Positions 45,283-55,510 of a stretch of DNA of 64,000 bases are shown piece by piece. The first letter of the stretch is position 1. Each line of letters starts with the position of its first letter. The DNA lies in the NCBI RefSeq assembly GCF_024662015.1, contig NZ_CP102480.1, positions 3,900,501-3,964,500 on the forward strand, written 5' to 3'. A model generated the notes under the pieces. It saw nothing but the letters and a program-made list of their open reading frames with translations. It ran no database searches and was not told the DNA's origin. The translations under genes were made by a program, and so were the position numbers. This DNA comes from Nisaea acidiphila. GTDB lineage: Bacteria; Pseudomonadota; Alphaproteobacteria; Thalassobaculales; Thalassobaculaceae.

Positions 45283-46698
45283 ATGAGTTTCACTGTTGCC
45301 ATCATTGGTCGCCCGAATGTGGGCAAATCGACCCTCTTCAACCGACTCGTCGGCAAGCGTATTGCCATCGTCGATGACCAGCCGGGCGTCACGCGCGACC
45401 GCCGCGAGGGCGAGGGCCGGGTCGGCGATCTGAGTTTCCGCCTGTTCGACACGGCCGGTCTCGAGGATGCCGAGAACGAGAGCCTAGAAGGCCGTATGCG
45501 CCTGCAGACCGAGGCCGCCGTTTCGGAAGCGGATGCTGTGCTGTTCGTGATCGATGCCCGCGCCGGCGTCACGCCGCTCGACGACCATTTTGCCCGCTGG
45601 CTCCGGCGCGAGAAGCAGAAGGTGATCCTCGTTGCCAACAAGTGCGAGGGCAAGGCGGGTGCGCCCGGCCTCTATGAGGCCTTCGGCCTCGGCCTTGGCG
45701 ATCCGGTGCCGCTCTCGGCGGAGCATGGCGAGGGGCTGGGCGAACTCTATGACGCTCTGAACGAATTCGCGCCGGAAGAGGCGCATGACGATTACGCCGC
45801 GCTCGACGCCGCCGCCGAGGAGAGCGACGACATCATCGACGAGTCGCCAGACGGCGCGGAGACCTGGCGCGACGCCAAGGCGCCGGACACGATCCGGCTT
45901 GCCATCGTCGGCCGCCCGAATGTCGGCAAATCCACCTTCGTGAACGCCCTGCTCGGCGAGGACCGGATGCTGACCGGTCCCGAAGCCGGCATCACCCGGG
46001 ATGCGATCGAGAGCGATTGGGTATTCGAGGGCCAGCCCTTCAAACTGTTCGATACGGCGGGCCTCAGGCGCCGCTCGAAAGTCACCCAGCGGCTCGAATA
46101 CCTCTCTGGTGAGGATACCCGCCGCGCCATCCAGTTCGCCCATGTCGTGGTGCTGATGCTGGATGCGACCACGATGCTGGAGAAGCAGGACCTGACCATC
46201 GCCCGCATGGTGGTCGAGGAGGGGCGCGCGCTCGTCATCGCCGCAAACAAGTGGGACATCGTCGAGAACCGGGAGAAGGCGCTCGGCCATCTCCGCGACC
46301 GGCTGCAGACCTCTCTGCCGCAGGTCAAAGGCATTCCCTACATCACCATCTCTGCCGAGCGCGGGCGCAATCTCGACAAGCTGCTGAAGGCGGTGGTCGA
46401 TACCTACGACACCTGGAACCGCCGGGTTTCCACTTCGCGGCTGAACCGCTGGCTGCAGGACATGACGGCGATGCATCCGCCGCCGCTCGCAAAGGGACGC
46501 CGGATCAAGCTGCGCTACATGACGCAGATCAAGACGCGGCCGCCGACCTTCGCCGCTTTCGTCAGCCAGCCGACGGAATTGCCGGACGCCTATACCCGGT
46601 ATCTCGTGAACGGGCTGCGCGAGACTTTCAAGCTGACCGCGGTGCCGATTCGCTTTTACCTGCGCGGCAGCAAGAATCCCTATGTGAAGGACGAATAG
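45283..46698 (+). CDS. der: Ribosome biogenesis GTPase Der (EngA)
   Basis: A 471-residue double GTPase needed for 50S subunit maturation. The first G domain has the P-loop GRPNVGKST at about 9-17 and DTAGLED near 56-62. The second has GRPNVGKST near 210-218, [11 protein letters not shown] near 255-265 and NKWD near 321-324. The C-terminal KH-like domain ends with [19 protein letters not shown]. The linker between the G domains is acidic and long ([14 protein letters not shown]). It follows bamB after 79 bases. Confidence 0.96.
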   Translation: MSFTVAIIGRPNVGKSTLFNRLVGKRIAIVDDQPGVTRDRREGEGRVGDLSFRLFDTAGLEDAENESLEGRMRLQTEAAVSEADAVLFVIDARAGVTPLDDHFARWLRREKQKVILVANKCEGKAGAPGLYEAFGLGLGDPVPLSAEHGEGLGELYDALNEFAPEEAHDDYAALDAAAEESDDIIDESPDGAETWRDAKAPDTIRLAIVGRPNVGKSTFVNALLGEDRMLTGPEAGITRDAIESDWVFEGQPFKLFDTAGLRRRSKVTQRLEYLSGEDTRRAIQFAHVVVLMLDATTMLEKQDLTIARMVVEEGRALVIAANKWDIVENREKALGHLRDRLQTSLPQVKGIPYITISAERGRNLDKLLKAVVDTYDTWNRRVSTSRLNRWLQDMTAMHPPPLAKGRRIKLRYMTQIKTRPPTFAAFVSQPTELPDAYTRYLVNGLRETFKLTAVPIRFYLRGSKNPYVKDE

Positions 46699-46708
46699 GC
46701 GCTCCGGG

Positions 46709-47749
46709 TCAGAACCGGGTGACGACCGTCGCGCCGACCGCCTGGAAACTGTCCATTTGCATCAGGGCTTCGATGGAATCCTCCAGGCTGATCTCCTTGC
46801 CAACCAGAAGATCGGGCGCCAGCTTGCCGGAAAGCACCATGGCCAGCATCGCGTCGTAGCGGTGCGCCTGCATGCCATGACTGCCGAGGATCTCAAGCTC
46901 GTCAGCGATCACCTTCGCCATCGGCACTGCCGGCGTCGCATGCTCCGCCAGCATCAACCCGACCTGAACGTGTTTGCCCCGCTTGCGCAGGTTCCTGATC
47001 GAGTTGAAGCAGGTCGTCGGATGGCCGAGCGCGTCGAGCGAGACATGCGCGCCGCCTTTCGTCAGTTCGATGACCGCTTCCGGAACGTCTGCGACCGTTG
47101 CCGCATTGATCGTGTGCACGGCGCCGAGCTTCTTCGCCAGCGCGAGTTTCTCCTCGGAAATGTCGATGGCGACCACGTTCGCCCCGATCGCCTCCGCGAT
47201 CATGATGGCGGAAAGCCCTACGCCGCCGCAGCCATGCACCGCGACCCACTGACCGGCAGACGTCTTTCCCTGGTCGACGACGGCGCGGAACGAGGTGGCG
47301 AACCGGCAGCCGAAACTCGCCGCCGTCGCGAAGCTGACCTGCTCGGGAAGGGCAACGAGGTTCAGGTCCGCCTTGTGGATCGAGACCAGTTCGGCAAAGG
47401 AGCCCCAATGGGTGAAGCCGGGCTGGAATTGGTTTGCGCAGACCTGCTGGTGGCCGGCATGGCATTCGGGACAGGTTCCGCAGCCGCCGACGAAGGGCAC
47501 CGTCACCCGGTCGCCGACCTTCCACCGTGTGACGTCCTTGCCGACCTCGGCGACCACACCCGCGAGCTCGTGCCCAGGCACATGCGGCAGCTCGATATCG
47601 CCGTCATGCCCGACCCATCCGTGCCAGTCGCTCCGGCAGACGCCGGTCGCCTCGACCTTGAGCACGACGCCGTGATGCTCCGGGACCGGGTCTGGAACCG
47701 TGACCAGTTTCGGCGGTTCGCAAAAGGCTTCGTAAAGGACGGCTTTCAT
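46709..47749 (-). CDS. Zinc-dependent alcohol dehydrogenase family protein
   Basis: A 346-residue medium-chain dehydrogenase. Catalytic zinc ligands are C38, H60 (with E61) and a later Cys. The structural zinc site is C90, C93, C96 and C104 in [15 protein letters not shown]. The NAD-binding turn GCGGVGLSA lies near 171-179. It belongs to the threonine/alcohol dehydrogenase-like group; members oxidise various primary alcohols or act on aldehydes. ATG 47749 follows GGAG and starts at the family motif MKAV. It is convergent with der and divergent from the amidase gene. Confidence 0.87.
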   Translation of the reverse strand: MKAVLYEAFCEPPKLVTVPDPVPEHHGVVLKVEATGVCRSDWHGWVGHDGDIELPHVPGHELAGVVAEVGKDVTRWKVGDRVTVPFVGGCGTCPECHAGHQQVCANQFQPGFTHWGSFAELVSIHKADLNLVALPEQVSFATAASFGCRFATSFRAVVDQGKTSAGQWVAVHGCGGVGLSAIMIAEAIGANVVAIDISEEKLALAKKLGAVHTINAATVADVPEAVIELTKGGAHVSLDALGHPTTCFNSIRNLRKRGKHVQVGLMLAEHATPAVPMAKVIADELEILGSHGMQAHRYDAMLAMVLSGKLAPDLLVGKEISLEDSIEALMQMDSFQAVGATVVTRF

Positions 47750-47894
47750 AGGGGGCTCCAGGGATGGGGTAGATTGGAGGGCCGGCATCTATAGCCCGCG
47801 TTCCGGCCAATTCACCAGTCCCCTTGGCAAGCGGCCTTTCAGGGGACATCATTAACCTCCTTCCCGAGACCGCCTTTCCGATTGAGGATCCGCA

Positions 47895-49334
47895 ATGACC
47901 AGCGAAAACCGCACCACCACTCCGCTTTGGCAATGGAGCGCCGTCGAGCTATCCGGCGCCATCCGCGACGGCCGCGTCAGCGCCGCCGATGCCGTTGCTT
48001 CCGCCGTCGGGCGAATCAAGGCGGAGAACGGACATATCAACGCGATCGTGGTCGATCAGACCGATGCCGCGCTGGAGCAGGCCGCTTCCTATGACGCGAT
48101 CCTCAAAAAAGACGGCCCGATCGGGCCTCTGCACGGCGTGCCGGTCGCGATCAAGATCAATGTCGATCAGGAAGGCACCGCGAACAGCAACGGTGTGACC
48201 GCCTTCAAGGATCTGATCGCCCCGGGCGATGCGCCGGTCGTCAGCAATCTGAAGAAGGCGGGCGCGATCATCGTCGGGCGCAGCAACACGCCGGAATTCT
48301 CCTTCCGCGCCACTACGGTGAACGAGCTGCACGGTCGGACCTTCAACCCCTGGGACGACAACCATTCGCCGGGCGGCTCCTCTGGCGGCGCCTCCGCGGC
48401 GGTGGCAGCAGGCTTCTGCCCGATCGCGCACGGCAACGATATCGGCGGCTCGCTCCGTTTCCCGGCTTACCAGACCGGTGCGGTGACGGTGAAGCCGGGG
48501 CAGGGCCGGGTGCCGGCCTACAATCCGTCCGGCAAGGAGGAGCGTTCGCTCCTGGCGCAGCTCATGTCCGTGCAAGGGATCATCGCCCGCGAAGTGCGCG
48601 ACGTCAGGCTCGCCACCCGTGTCCTGATGCAGCCGGATCCGCACGACCCGCTACAGGTTCCGGTCCCGTTCGACGGCCCGCCTGTGGATCAGCCGATCAA
48701 GGTCGCGTTTTGCCGCGAGACCAACGGCTACAACATTCATCCGGCGATCGTGTCGGCGCTGGAGGGCGCTGCAGCGGAGCTGGAGAAGGCCGGTTATGTC
48801 GTCGAGGAGGCGGCACCACGGATGATCCGCGAGGCTGCGGCGGAAGCCCTGCCGGCGCTCTATGCCGATTGCGAGATCTTCCTCGGCGAGGCGATCAAGA
48901 AATACGGCAGCGCCGATATCCAGAAGGTCTTCGGCTATTATTTCGAGAACTACCCGCCGACCGATGCGGAAGGGCTGTTGCGCGCCATGTCGCGCCGGAC
49001 CCGCTATCTCCGGGCCTGGAATCTCTTCCTCGAAGAATATCCTCTGGTCCTGACGCCTTTCATGATGCGGCCGGGTTTCACCTGGAACGAAGACGCGGAC
49101 AGCTCTGCCGGAACCCGCGATATCTTCGACTCCTCGGTCTATAGCTGGATGATCAATTTCCTCGGTCTTCCGGCGGCGATCGCGCCGGCGGGGTACCATG
49201 AGGACCTTCCGCTTTCGGTTCAGATCATCGGGCGCCGCTTCCGCGAGGACCTCGCGCTCGACGCGGCCGAGGTGCTGGAGCGGGCGAACGGCATACAGAT
49301 CCATGAGCTCTGGCGCCGCAAAGGGCTTCGCTGA
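47895..49334 (+). CDS. Amidase signature family hydrolase
   Basis: A 479-residue amidase. The triad is K87 in GVPVAIKINVD, S162 in SPGGSSGGASA and S186 in GNDIGGSLRFP. The segment HDDNHSPGG-like and the following AHGNDIGGS are typical of aliphatic or aryl amidases rather than GatA. A conserved C-terminal LPLSVQIIGRRFREDLALDAAEVLE closes the fold. It is a second amidase in this window, only distantly similar to the one at 32.7 kb. It stands alone, and the substrate is unknown. Confidence 0.85.
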   Translation: MTSENRTTTPLWQWSAVELSGAIRDGRVSAADAVASAVGRIKAENGHINAIVVDQTDAALEQAASYDAILKKDGPIGPLHGVPVAIKINVDQEGTANSNGVTAFKDLIAPGDAPVVSNLKKAGAIIVGRSNTPEFSFRATTVNELHGRTFNPWDDNHSPGGSSGGASAAVAAGFCPIAHGNDIGGSLRFPAYQTGAVTVKPGQGRVPAYNPSGKEERSLLAQLMSVQGIIAREVRDVRLATRVLMQPDPHDPLQVPVPFDGPPVDQPIKVAFCRETNGYNIHPAIVSALEGAAAELEKAGYVVEEAAPRMIREAAAEALPALYADCEIFLGEAIKKYGSADIQKVFGYYFENYPPTDAEGLLRAMSRRTRYLRAWNLFLEEYPLVLTPFMMRPGFTWNEDADSSAGTRDIFDSSVYSWMINFLGLPAAIAPAGYHEDLPLSVQIIGRRFREDLALDAAEVLERANGIQIHELWRRKGLR

Positions 49335-49519
49335 CGGCCGATCTGCGGGAAAGTAATTATACAATGTCTCTGACTGATAATCCGAGAGGAAGTGAGGCCA
49401 GCTTGAGTTCTTCGAGTTAAGTGGTCATAATTAAATATTAAAACAGGACTCAGGTAAGAATGTTTCATTAATATTTATGTGATAGAAACCGATGTTCGAT
49501 TTTGACTGGATCTTGCGCG

Positions 49520-50047
49520 ATGCAGCGGAAGCAAGCGACTGGAATCGACGATCTGGACTGGGTCCTGGGCTACTGGCGCTCGTTGCGCCGGGATAGAATC
49601 ATGCCGTCGCGGAGGGACTTTGACCCGACGGATATCCCCCCCAAAATACTGCCGCATCTCCTCTTGGTCGAAGTTCAGGACGGCAATCGGTTTCTCTACC
49701 GAATACATGGAACAGCCCATGTCGAAGCGGCTGGCTGGGATATGACCGGCTCGTATCTCCATGAGTTGCCCGAGCGTGGCGGCTATCGAGATTACATCGT
49801 GGGTATCTATGAGCGGCTGTTGGACGAAAAGGCGCCTCTTTTTACTGAGAGCACAATTCATTGGAAAGAGTATGTCTCGCGCTCCACGCAACGGTTGATG
49901 ATGCCATTCTCGAACGATGGGAGCACAGTTCACCACGTGCTTTCAGTGCAAATGTTCGAATTTGTTTCGAGCGACGATAGATTAAAGCTCAACCTCTCTG
50001 ATTTCGAAGGATTCGGCGAAACCCAGCGATACGTTGTCCATGGATGA
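49520..50047 (+). CDS. PAS-domain protein (PAS_5-like)
   Basis: A 175-residue single-domain protein resembling the PAS_5 group found in many Rhodospirillales. The pattern is DWVLGYWRSLRRDRIMPSRRDFDP at 17-40, LPHLLLVEVQDG near 52-63, FLYRIHGTAHVEAAGWDMTGSYL near 66-88, a helix YRDYIVGIYERLL and the strands RLMMPFSNDGSTVHHVLSVQMF. No output domain is present. ATG 49520 is used; a TTG at 49502 is possible. The 185-base gap before it is AT-rich and shows no clear signal. Likely a small sensor or a partner of a separate kinase. Confidence 0.7.
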   Translation: MQRKQATGIDDLDWVLGYWRSLRRDRIMPSRRDFDPTDIPPKILPHLLLVEVQDGNRFLYRIHGTAHVEAAGWDMTGSYLHELPERGGYRDYIVGIYERLLDEKAPLFTESTIHWKEYVSRSTQRLMMPFSNDGSTVHHVLSVQMFEFVSSDDRLKLNLSDFEGFGETQRYVVHG

Positions 50048-50153
50048 TCGGAACTTTGCGGGTGCTCGGCCGGGTTCCTTATCCGATCATACGATCGCAG
50101 ATGAGCGGGCTGTGCACTTGTCCTCGTCGTGATTTCGGCGACATAGTCACCCC

Positions 50154-50471
50154 ATGAGCCGACGCCGCATCACCCGTCACCAGCTCTCGGTTGACGATAT
50201 CGCCACCCTTTACGACACGCTGCTGGAGAGCCAGAAGAAGCGGTATTACCGCCGCTGGAAGGTCGAGACGCCTGTCCTGGATGCGCGTCGCAAGCGCGAT
50301 GTCGTGCAGGACGATGTCCGCCTCAAGCGGCTTGAGGACCGGGCGGAGGGGATCGAGTTCGCGCTGCGCTTCGACGATTTGACCTATCGCCAGCGCAAGG
50401 AGATGGAGCAGATGGCCCGTAACCTCCGTCTCGCGGCGCAGGGCATGAAGAAGATCCTCGCCAAGAGCTGA
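50154..50471 (+). CDS. Hypothetical basic helical protein
   Basis: A 105-residue, strongly charged protein (many Arg, Lys, Asp and Glu) without membrane segments or known motif. It looks helical throughout, with a likely coiled coil near DDVRLKRLEDRAEG and RQRKEMEQMARNLRLAAQGMKKI. It lies between the PAS gene and the MFS gene on the same strand. The function is unknown. Confidence 0.5.
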   Translation: MSRRRITRHQLSVDDIATLYDTLLESQKKRYYRRWKVETPVLDARRKRDVVQDDVRLKRLEDRAEGIEFALRFDDLTYRQRKEMEQMARNLRLAAQGMKKILAKS

Positions 50472-50551
50472 CGTGAGCCGCCTCTTGTGCGGGTTCGAAA
50501 ACTCGCCGTAATCTTTGTGGGTTGTTTCCCGCACTCATCCGAGCCGGCCCA

Positions 50552-51799
50552 GTGTCCCAGACATCTGAAACCATCGAAGCGGCCGCACCGCCGCATCCCT
50601 ACCGCTGGGCCATGCTGTTCGGTGTCTGGCTGATCTATTTCGCCTTCGGTCTGACGATCAGCGCGCTCGCCCCCATGGTCGGACCGATCACCCGCGATCT
50701 CGGTCTCAGCCACGGCGCGATGGGCTCCGTGCTCGGGGCCTGGCCGTTTGTCTATATCGGCGCAGCGGTACCCTGCGGCATCCTGCTCGACCGGTTCGGC
50801 GCGCGGAAAGCGCTGCTTCTGGCGGCAACGGTCATGGCGGTCTCGGGCCTCGCCCGCGCCGTCGCCATCGATCATCTGACCCTTTTCCTTGCTGTCGGCA
50901 TTTTCGGCTTCGGCGGTCCGCTGATCTCCATTGGGGCGCCGAAGATTATCGCCGAGTGGTTCGAAGGCAAGGAACGCGGCTTCGCCATGGGGATCTACAT
51001 CACCGGCCCGGCCATGGGCGGCATCCTCTCGCTCAGCCTGACCAACGCGGTGGTGCTGCCGTTCCATGGCGGCGACTGGCGCATGGTTGTGACGGATTAC
51101 GCCCTGATTACGGGCGCGGCCGGTCTGATCTGGCTGCTGATCGCCCAGCATGCCGAGGCCCGCGCCCGCGAGGCGGCGGAGAAGGCGGCGCCGCGCCGCT
51201 CCCAGATCGAAATCTTCAGGGATCTGATGGCCAACCCGGTGGTACGGATCATCCTCGCGATGAGCGTCGGGATATTCTTCTTCAATCACGGTACCAACAA
51301 TTGGCTGCCGGAAATCCTGAAATCGACCGGCATGAGCGCCGTCGAGGCCGGCTACTGGGCGGCGCTGCCGACCGTGGTCGGGGTGTTCGGCTCGCTCACC
51401 ATTCCGCGCCTCGCGACCCCGGAGCGCCGCGCCGCGATCCTCGGCGGCCTGTTCGTACTGGCGGGAGCCTGCACCCTGCTGCTGCAACTCGGTGCGGGAC
51501 CGGGCCTGTTCGTCGCCCTGGTCTGCCAGGGCCTCGCGCGCGGTTCGATGATGACCATCGCGCTGCTGTTCCTCGTCGAGGCGCGCGGCGTCGGCTCCAA
51601 GAACGCGGGATCGGCGGGCGGGCTGTTCTTTTCCGCCGCCGAGATCGGCGGGGTCTCGGGCCCGGTCGCGATCGGGGTGATCCACGACGTGACGGGCGGC
51701 TTCACGGTCAGCCTCTGGGTCTTGACGGGGATCTGCGCGCTGCTGCTGAGCGGGCTCGTCTTCGGCATTCGCCGGGCCGCCGTTCCCGCGACGTCCTAG
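50552..51799 (+). CDS. MFS transporter, NarK/CynX-like
   Basis: A 415-residue major facilitator protein with twelve predicted membrane helices. Helix 1 is WAMLFGVWLIYFAFGLTISAL. The loop 2-3 motif is GILLDRFGARKALL, the MFS motif A (G-x-x-x-D-R-x-G-x-R). A short, charged cytoplasmic loop (EARAREAAEKAAPRRSQ) follows helix 6. GTG 50552 is chosen because it directly precedes the polar tail SQTSETIEAAAPPHPYRW. The earlier TTG is less likely. It overlaps the convergent flavoprotein gene by 4 bases. The substrate is unknown. Confidence 0.82.
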   Translation: MSQTSETIEAAAPPHPYRWAMLFGVWLIYFAFGLTISALAPMVGPITRDLGLSHGAMGSVLGAWPFVYIGAAVPCGILLDRFGARKALLLAATVMAVSGLARAVAIDHLTLFLAVGIFGFGGPLISIGAPKIIAEWFEGKERGFAMGIYITGPAMGGILSLSLTNAVVLPFHGGDWRMVVTDYALITGAAGLIWLLIAQHAEARAREAAEKAAPRRSQIEIFRDLMANPVVRIILAMSVGIFFFNHGTNNWLPEILKSTGMSAVEAGYWAALPTVVGVFGSLTIPRLATPERRAAILGGLFVLAGACTLLLQLGAGPGLFVALVCQGLARGSMMTIALLFLVEARGVGSKNAGSAGGLFFSAAEIGGVSGPVAIGVIHDVTGGFTVSLWVLTGICALLLSGLVFGIRRAAVPATS

Positions 51800-52974
51800 A
51801 CGGCCTGTCCGGCGCTCCAGCCGCTGGACCAGGCCCACTGGAAATTGTAGCCGCCGAGCCAGCCGGTGACGTCCACCGCCTCGCCGATGAAATAAAGGCC
51901 GGGGATCGCTTTCGCTTCCATCGTCTTCTGGTCGAGCGAGGCGGTGTCGATGCCGCCGAGGGTGACTTCGGCGGTACGGTAGCCTTCCGATCCGGAGGGT
52001 TTTACCCGCCAGCGATTGACCCGTTCCCCGAGTGCCCGAAGCGCCTTGTCGCCGGTATCGCCGAGCGGCCGGACGGTCCCGGCTTCCTCCGCGATCGCGA
52101 CGGCCAGGCGTTTCGGCAGCACGCTGGCGAGGGCGGTCTGCACGGCCTGCTTCGGATTGTCCGCCTTCGCCTTCAGCACGACTTCCGAGGCATCGGTGCC
52201 GGGGGCGAGATCTATCCTGATCTCTTCGCCTTCGCGCCAGTAGGACGAGATTTGCAGGATCGAGGGGCCGCTGAGGCCGCGGTGGGTGAAGAGCAGGCCT
52301 TCGGCGAAACGGGTCTTGCCGCACGCGACCTCGGCCTCGACGGAGATGCCCGAGAGCGGTTTCAGGCGCTCCAGCGTGTCCGGATCGAAGGTGAGGGGGA
52401 CGAGGCCGGGACGCGTCGGCATCACCTTGATGCCGAACTGTTCCGCGACACCGTAGGCGAAGCCGGTCGCGCCCATCTTCGGGATCGACTTGCCGCCGGT
52501 CGCGATCACCAGCGAGGCCGCCTCGACGCTGCCGGAGGACAGTTCGACGCGATAACCGCTCCCGAGCCGTGCGATGCTCGCAACCGACGTTGAAAGTTCG
52601 AGCCGCACCTCCGCTTGCCGCAGTTCCGTCGTCAGCATCTCGACGATCTGCTTCGAGGAGTCGTCGCAGAACAGCTGCCCGAGTGTTTTCTCGTGGTAGG
52701 CGATGCCGTGCCGTTCGACGAGGGAGATGAAGTCCCGCTGCGTGTAGCGCCGAAGCGCGGAAATGCAGAAGCGCGGATTGGCGGAGAGAAAGTTCTCCGG
52801 CGCGGTGCGCAGGTTGGTGAAGTTGCAGCGCCCGCCACCCGAGATCCTGATTTTCTCACCGGGGGCCTTCGCGTGATCGACAAGCAGCACCGAGCGTCCG
52901 CGCCGGCCGGCCTCGGCGGCGCACATCATGCCCGCCGCTCCCGCGCCGACAATCAGGCAATCGACCTTGCGCAT
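51796..52974 (-). CDS. HI0933/YhiN-like FAD-dependent flavoprotein
   Basis: A 392-residue flavoprotein of the HI0933 family. The N-terminal FAD fold is DCLIVGAGAAGMMCAAEAGRRG at residues 4-25. The diagnostic segments are GRCNFTN (about 48-54), ATGGKSIPKMGATGFAY near 155-171 and, at the end, YFIGEAVDVTGWLGGYNFQWAWSSG. The C-terminal glycine-rich loop closes the FAD site. Members are annotated as aminoacetone oxidases or BaiN-like reductases, but the reaction is not firmly known. It is convergent with the MFS gene. Confidence 0.85.
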   Translation of the reverse strand: MRKVDCLIVGAGAAGMMCAAEAGRRGRSVLLVDHAKAPGEKIRISGGGRCNFTNLRTAPENFLSANPRFCISALRRYTQRDFISLVERHGIAYHEKTLGQLFCDDSSKQIVEMLTTELRQAEVRLELSTSVASIARLGSGYRVELSSGSVEAASLVIATGGKSIPKMGATGFAYGVAEQFGIKVMPTRPGLVPLTFDPDTLERLKPLSGISVEAEVACGKTRFAEGLLFTHRGLSGPSILQISSYWREGEEIRIDLAPGTDASEVVLKAKADNPKQAVQTALASVLPKRLAVAIAEEAGTVRPLGDTGDKALRALGERVNRWRVKPSGSEGYRTAEVTLGGIDTASLDQKTMEAKAIPGLYFIGEAVDVTGWLGGYNFQWAWSSGWSAGQAV

Positions 52975-52991
52975 CTCTGGTCTGCCGTGTC

Positions 52992-55484
52992 CTAGGAGCG
53001 TGTCTTCTTGTCGGGGTCTTTCCCATCTTCGATCATTTCGACAGGATCATCGTGGGCGAGTTCCTCTTCCGTCTCCCGGGCTTCCTCTGCGGCCTTGGCC
53101 TGCTCTTCCTCACGGCGGCGGCGCTCGGCATCCTGGGCATCTTTCTCGGCGTTTCGGGCGGCTTCCGCGTCGGCCATCTCCGGGTTCGCGGTCTGGAAAT
53201 AATCTTCCGCCTCGGCACCGGTCTCCGCCCCGTCCTTGCCCTGCTTGCGTGCCCGGGCCTGGGATACCTTGACATAGGCGGGCGGCGCGGAGCCGTCCTT
53301 GTCCTCGCCGAAATAGAGCGTCTGATGCGGGAACGGAATCTCGATCCCTTCCGCGTCGAAGCGCCGTTTGACACGGCGCAGGAACTCGCGGCGGACGGAC
53401 CATTGGGTGCCGGCCCTGGTTTTCACCCGGGTGCGGATATTCACGCTCGAATCTGCCAGGTCCTGGACTCCGAAGACCTCGAACGGTCCAGTGATCGATT
53501 CCTTGACCTTCTCGTCCTCGACCATCTCGTTGCCGATCTCGCTCAGCAGCTTCATCACGGCATCCGCATCCTCGCGATAAGCGATGCCGACATCGACCAG
53601 AGCGTAGGCGAACTCCTTGGTCATGTTGGTGATGACGTCCACGCTGCCGAAGGGGATCGTGTGCAGATCGCCCGCGACGTCGCGCAGGCGCAGGGTGCGT
53701 ATGCTGAGCGCCTCGACGGTTCCCGTCTTGCCGCCGACATCGACATAGTCGCCGACATTCAGCGTGTCCTCGATCAGCAGGAAGATGCCGGAGATCACGT
53801 CCTTGACGAGCGATTGTGAGCCGAAGCCGATGGCGAGACCGACGACGCCGGCGCCGGCGAGTAGCGGCGTAATGTCGACTCCGATCTCCGACAGGATTAC
53901 GAAGATCGCCAGAACGCCGATGACGATCACCACAGCCCGCCGGAGCAGCGGAAGCAGCGTTCGTTCCCGGCCGCTTAAGGTGCCTGTCTCTTCCAGGACT
54001 TTCAGCCGCCTCTCGACGAACAGGCTGACCACCTCGGAAATGATGACGGCGCCACCGCCGACGAGAACGATCGTGGCAAGGGCGCGGATCAGGATCTGGC
54101 CATTCTCGGACGCAAGAAACGTCGAGAGCTGCAGGCCCCAGACTTCGAGCAGCGCACCGAGAGCCGCGATGGAGATGAAAACCCTGGCGCCGCCGAGAAC
54201 ATGCGGCACGTAACGGTTGGCGCGCTTTTCCAGTGAGGGAAATCGGTCGGTCAGCTCGTGCGAGACCGAGAACAGGTGGCGGCCCGCTGTATCGACCGCA
54301 AGCCAGCCGAGGCGCCAGACGATCATGATCCCGATCATGAAGGCCGCAATCTCGCCGAGGCGCAGGAAGCCTGCATCGCCCATCGACATCAAGATGACGA
54401 GTCCGGCGGTCACATAGGCAATCGCGATCAGGTGCCAGACCGCGGCAAGCAGGGACCAGAAAGGATTCCGCGAGGAGCCGTCCCGTCGCTGCGCGATGGT
54501 TTGGCCGAACGAACTCCGGTTCTGCAGGACGAATGCGATCGTAAGCGCCCACAGCACGCCATAGACGACCTTCTCGAGGAAGAGATAGGTCGCGTAGGGC
54601 AGGCCGAGGATATAGGCACTGTCCAGCCCCAGCACACCGTAGATCCCGGTGGCGATCACCCTGTTGGCCCAGACGCTGAGATAGGCGCCCGTCGCAGGCG
54701 GAACTTGCAGCGAGCGGCTGAGCGGGCCGGTTGGCTTCAGGAGCGTGTGGACGATGGCGAGGCTGACGAGATGAAAGGTGACGGCAAAGACGAAGGCGCG
54801 CCCCGCGAGCTGGACATTTGTTGCGTCGATGGTCGTCAGGATGCCTTGCGTGACGGCGAAGAACACGACGGCCCGAAGCGCCCTCAGGAGCAGGACCGGA
54901 ATGAAAACCGCGAGGCTGTGCAGCAGCGAGCCTTCGGCGGCCCAGGTCTCTAGGCGGTCGACCGGGCGCCGGATAAGGCGGCTGACGATATGGACCGCGA
55001 CGAGGCCGCCGATGACGATGGCGGCAATGATACCGATCCATTCCGCGAGGACGAAGAGATCACCCGGATCCGCCATCAGGTCGTTGAACAGGGGAACCAG
55101 GCTCTTCACGTCGGTGAGCGCGATCGCGGTCTCCGAGAGCCGGGTGACGGCCTCTTGGAGGAAGTCGCTGATTCCGGTTACGATATCGGACATCGCGGTG
55201 GCGATCCCGGCTTCCGCTTCCTCGACTTCGGATTCCTTGTCGGCAACCGCAAGCAGAGTTTCCAGCTTGGAGATCAGGGCGTTCCGCTCGTTCTCGTCCT
55301 TGAGAGTGGAGAGCAGGGTTTCGATCTGTGCGGGCTTGATATCGGCAGGTTTGGCGGATTGGGTGGTTTGCTCCGCCAGTTGTGCGGAGGCTTGCGCCTG
55401 TGCCGGCGATCCCGGGACAAAAGCGGCGTAAGAGAGTAAGGCGAGCGCCAGCGCTGCGGCGATGATTTTGGATTTTCCGAACAT
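52992..55484 (-). CDS. Mechanosensitive channel of the MscS family with large N-terminal region
   Basis: An 830-residue channel protein. A signal peptide at about 1-33 (cleavage near AQAQA) is followed by a periplasmic helical segment. Many membrane helices lie between about 130 and 560. The MscS pore and beta domain comes after, with GVVGLAIGFGSQSLVKDVISGIFLLIEDTLNVGDYVDV (two pieces around GIFLLIED), then VEALSIRTLRLRD. The C-terminal 100 residues are hydrophilic and rich in Ala, Glu and Arg, a probable coiled coil. ATG 55484 follows AGGGAAAG and creates the signal peptide. The channel releases solutes on hypo-osmotic shock. Confidence 0.87.
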   Translation of the reverse strand: MFGKSKIIAAALALALLSYAAFVPGSPAQAQASAQLAEQTTQSAKPADIKPAQIETLLSTLKDENERNALISKLETLLAVADKESEVEEAEAGIATAMSDIVTGISDFLQEAVTRLSETAIALTDVKSLVPLFNDLMADPGDLFVLAEWIGIIAAIVIGGLVAVHIVSRLIRRPVDRLETWAAEGSLLHSLAVFIPVLLLRALRAVVFFAVTQGILTTIDATNVQLAGRAFVFAVTFHLVSLAIVHTLLKPTGPLSRSLQVPPATGAYLSVWANRVIATGIYGVLGLDSAYILGLPYATYLFLEKVVYGVLWALTIAFVLQNRSSFGQTIAQRRDGSSRNPFWSLLAAVWHLIAIAYVTAGLVILMSMGDAGFLRLGEIAAFMIGIMIVWRLGWLAVDTAGRHLFSVSHELTDRFPSLEKRANRYVPHVLGGARVFISIAALGALLEVWGLQLSTFLASENGQILIRALATIVLVGGGAVIISEVVSLFVERRLKVLEETGTLSGRERTLLPLLRRAVVIVIGVLAIFVILSEIGVDITPLLAGAGVVGLAIGFGSQSLVKDVISGIFLLIEDTLNVGDYVDVGGKTGTVEALSIRTLRLRDVAGDLHTIPFGSVDVITNMTKEFAYALVDVGIAYREDADAVMKLLSEIGNEMVEDEKVKESITGPFEVFGVQDLADSSVNIRTRVKTRAGTQWSVRREFLRRVKRRFDAEGIEIPFPHQTLYFGEDKDGSAPPAYVKVSQARARKQGKDGAETGAEAEDYFQTANPEMADAEAARNAEKDAQDAERRRREEEQAKAAEEARETEEELAHDDPVEMIEDGKDPDKKTRS

Positions 55485-55510
55485 GCTTTCCCTGCGCCGG
55501 GTTTTCCCGG

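Noticed and set aside
50384-52324. Long antisense frame over the MFS gene
   Set aside because: Very Arg/Asp-rich shadow; the MFS gene on the plus strand has proper membrane helices.
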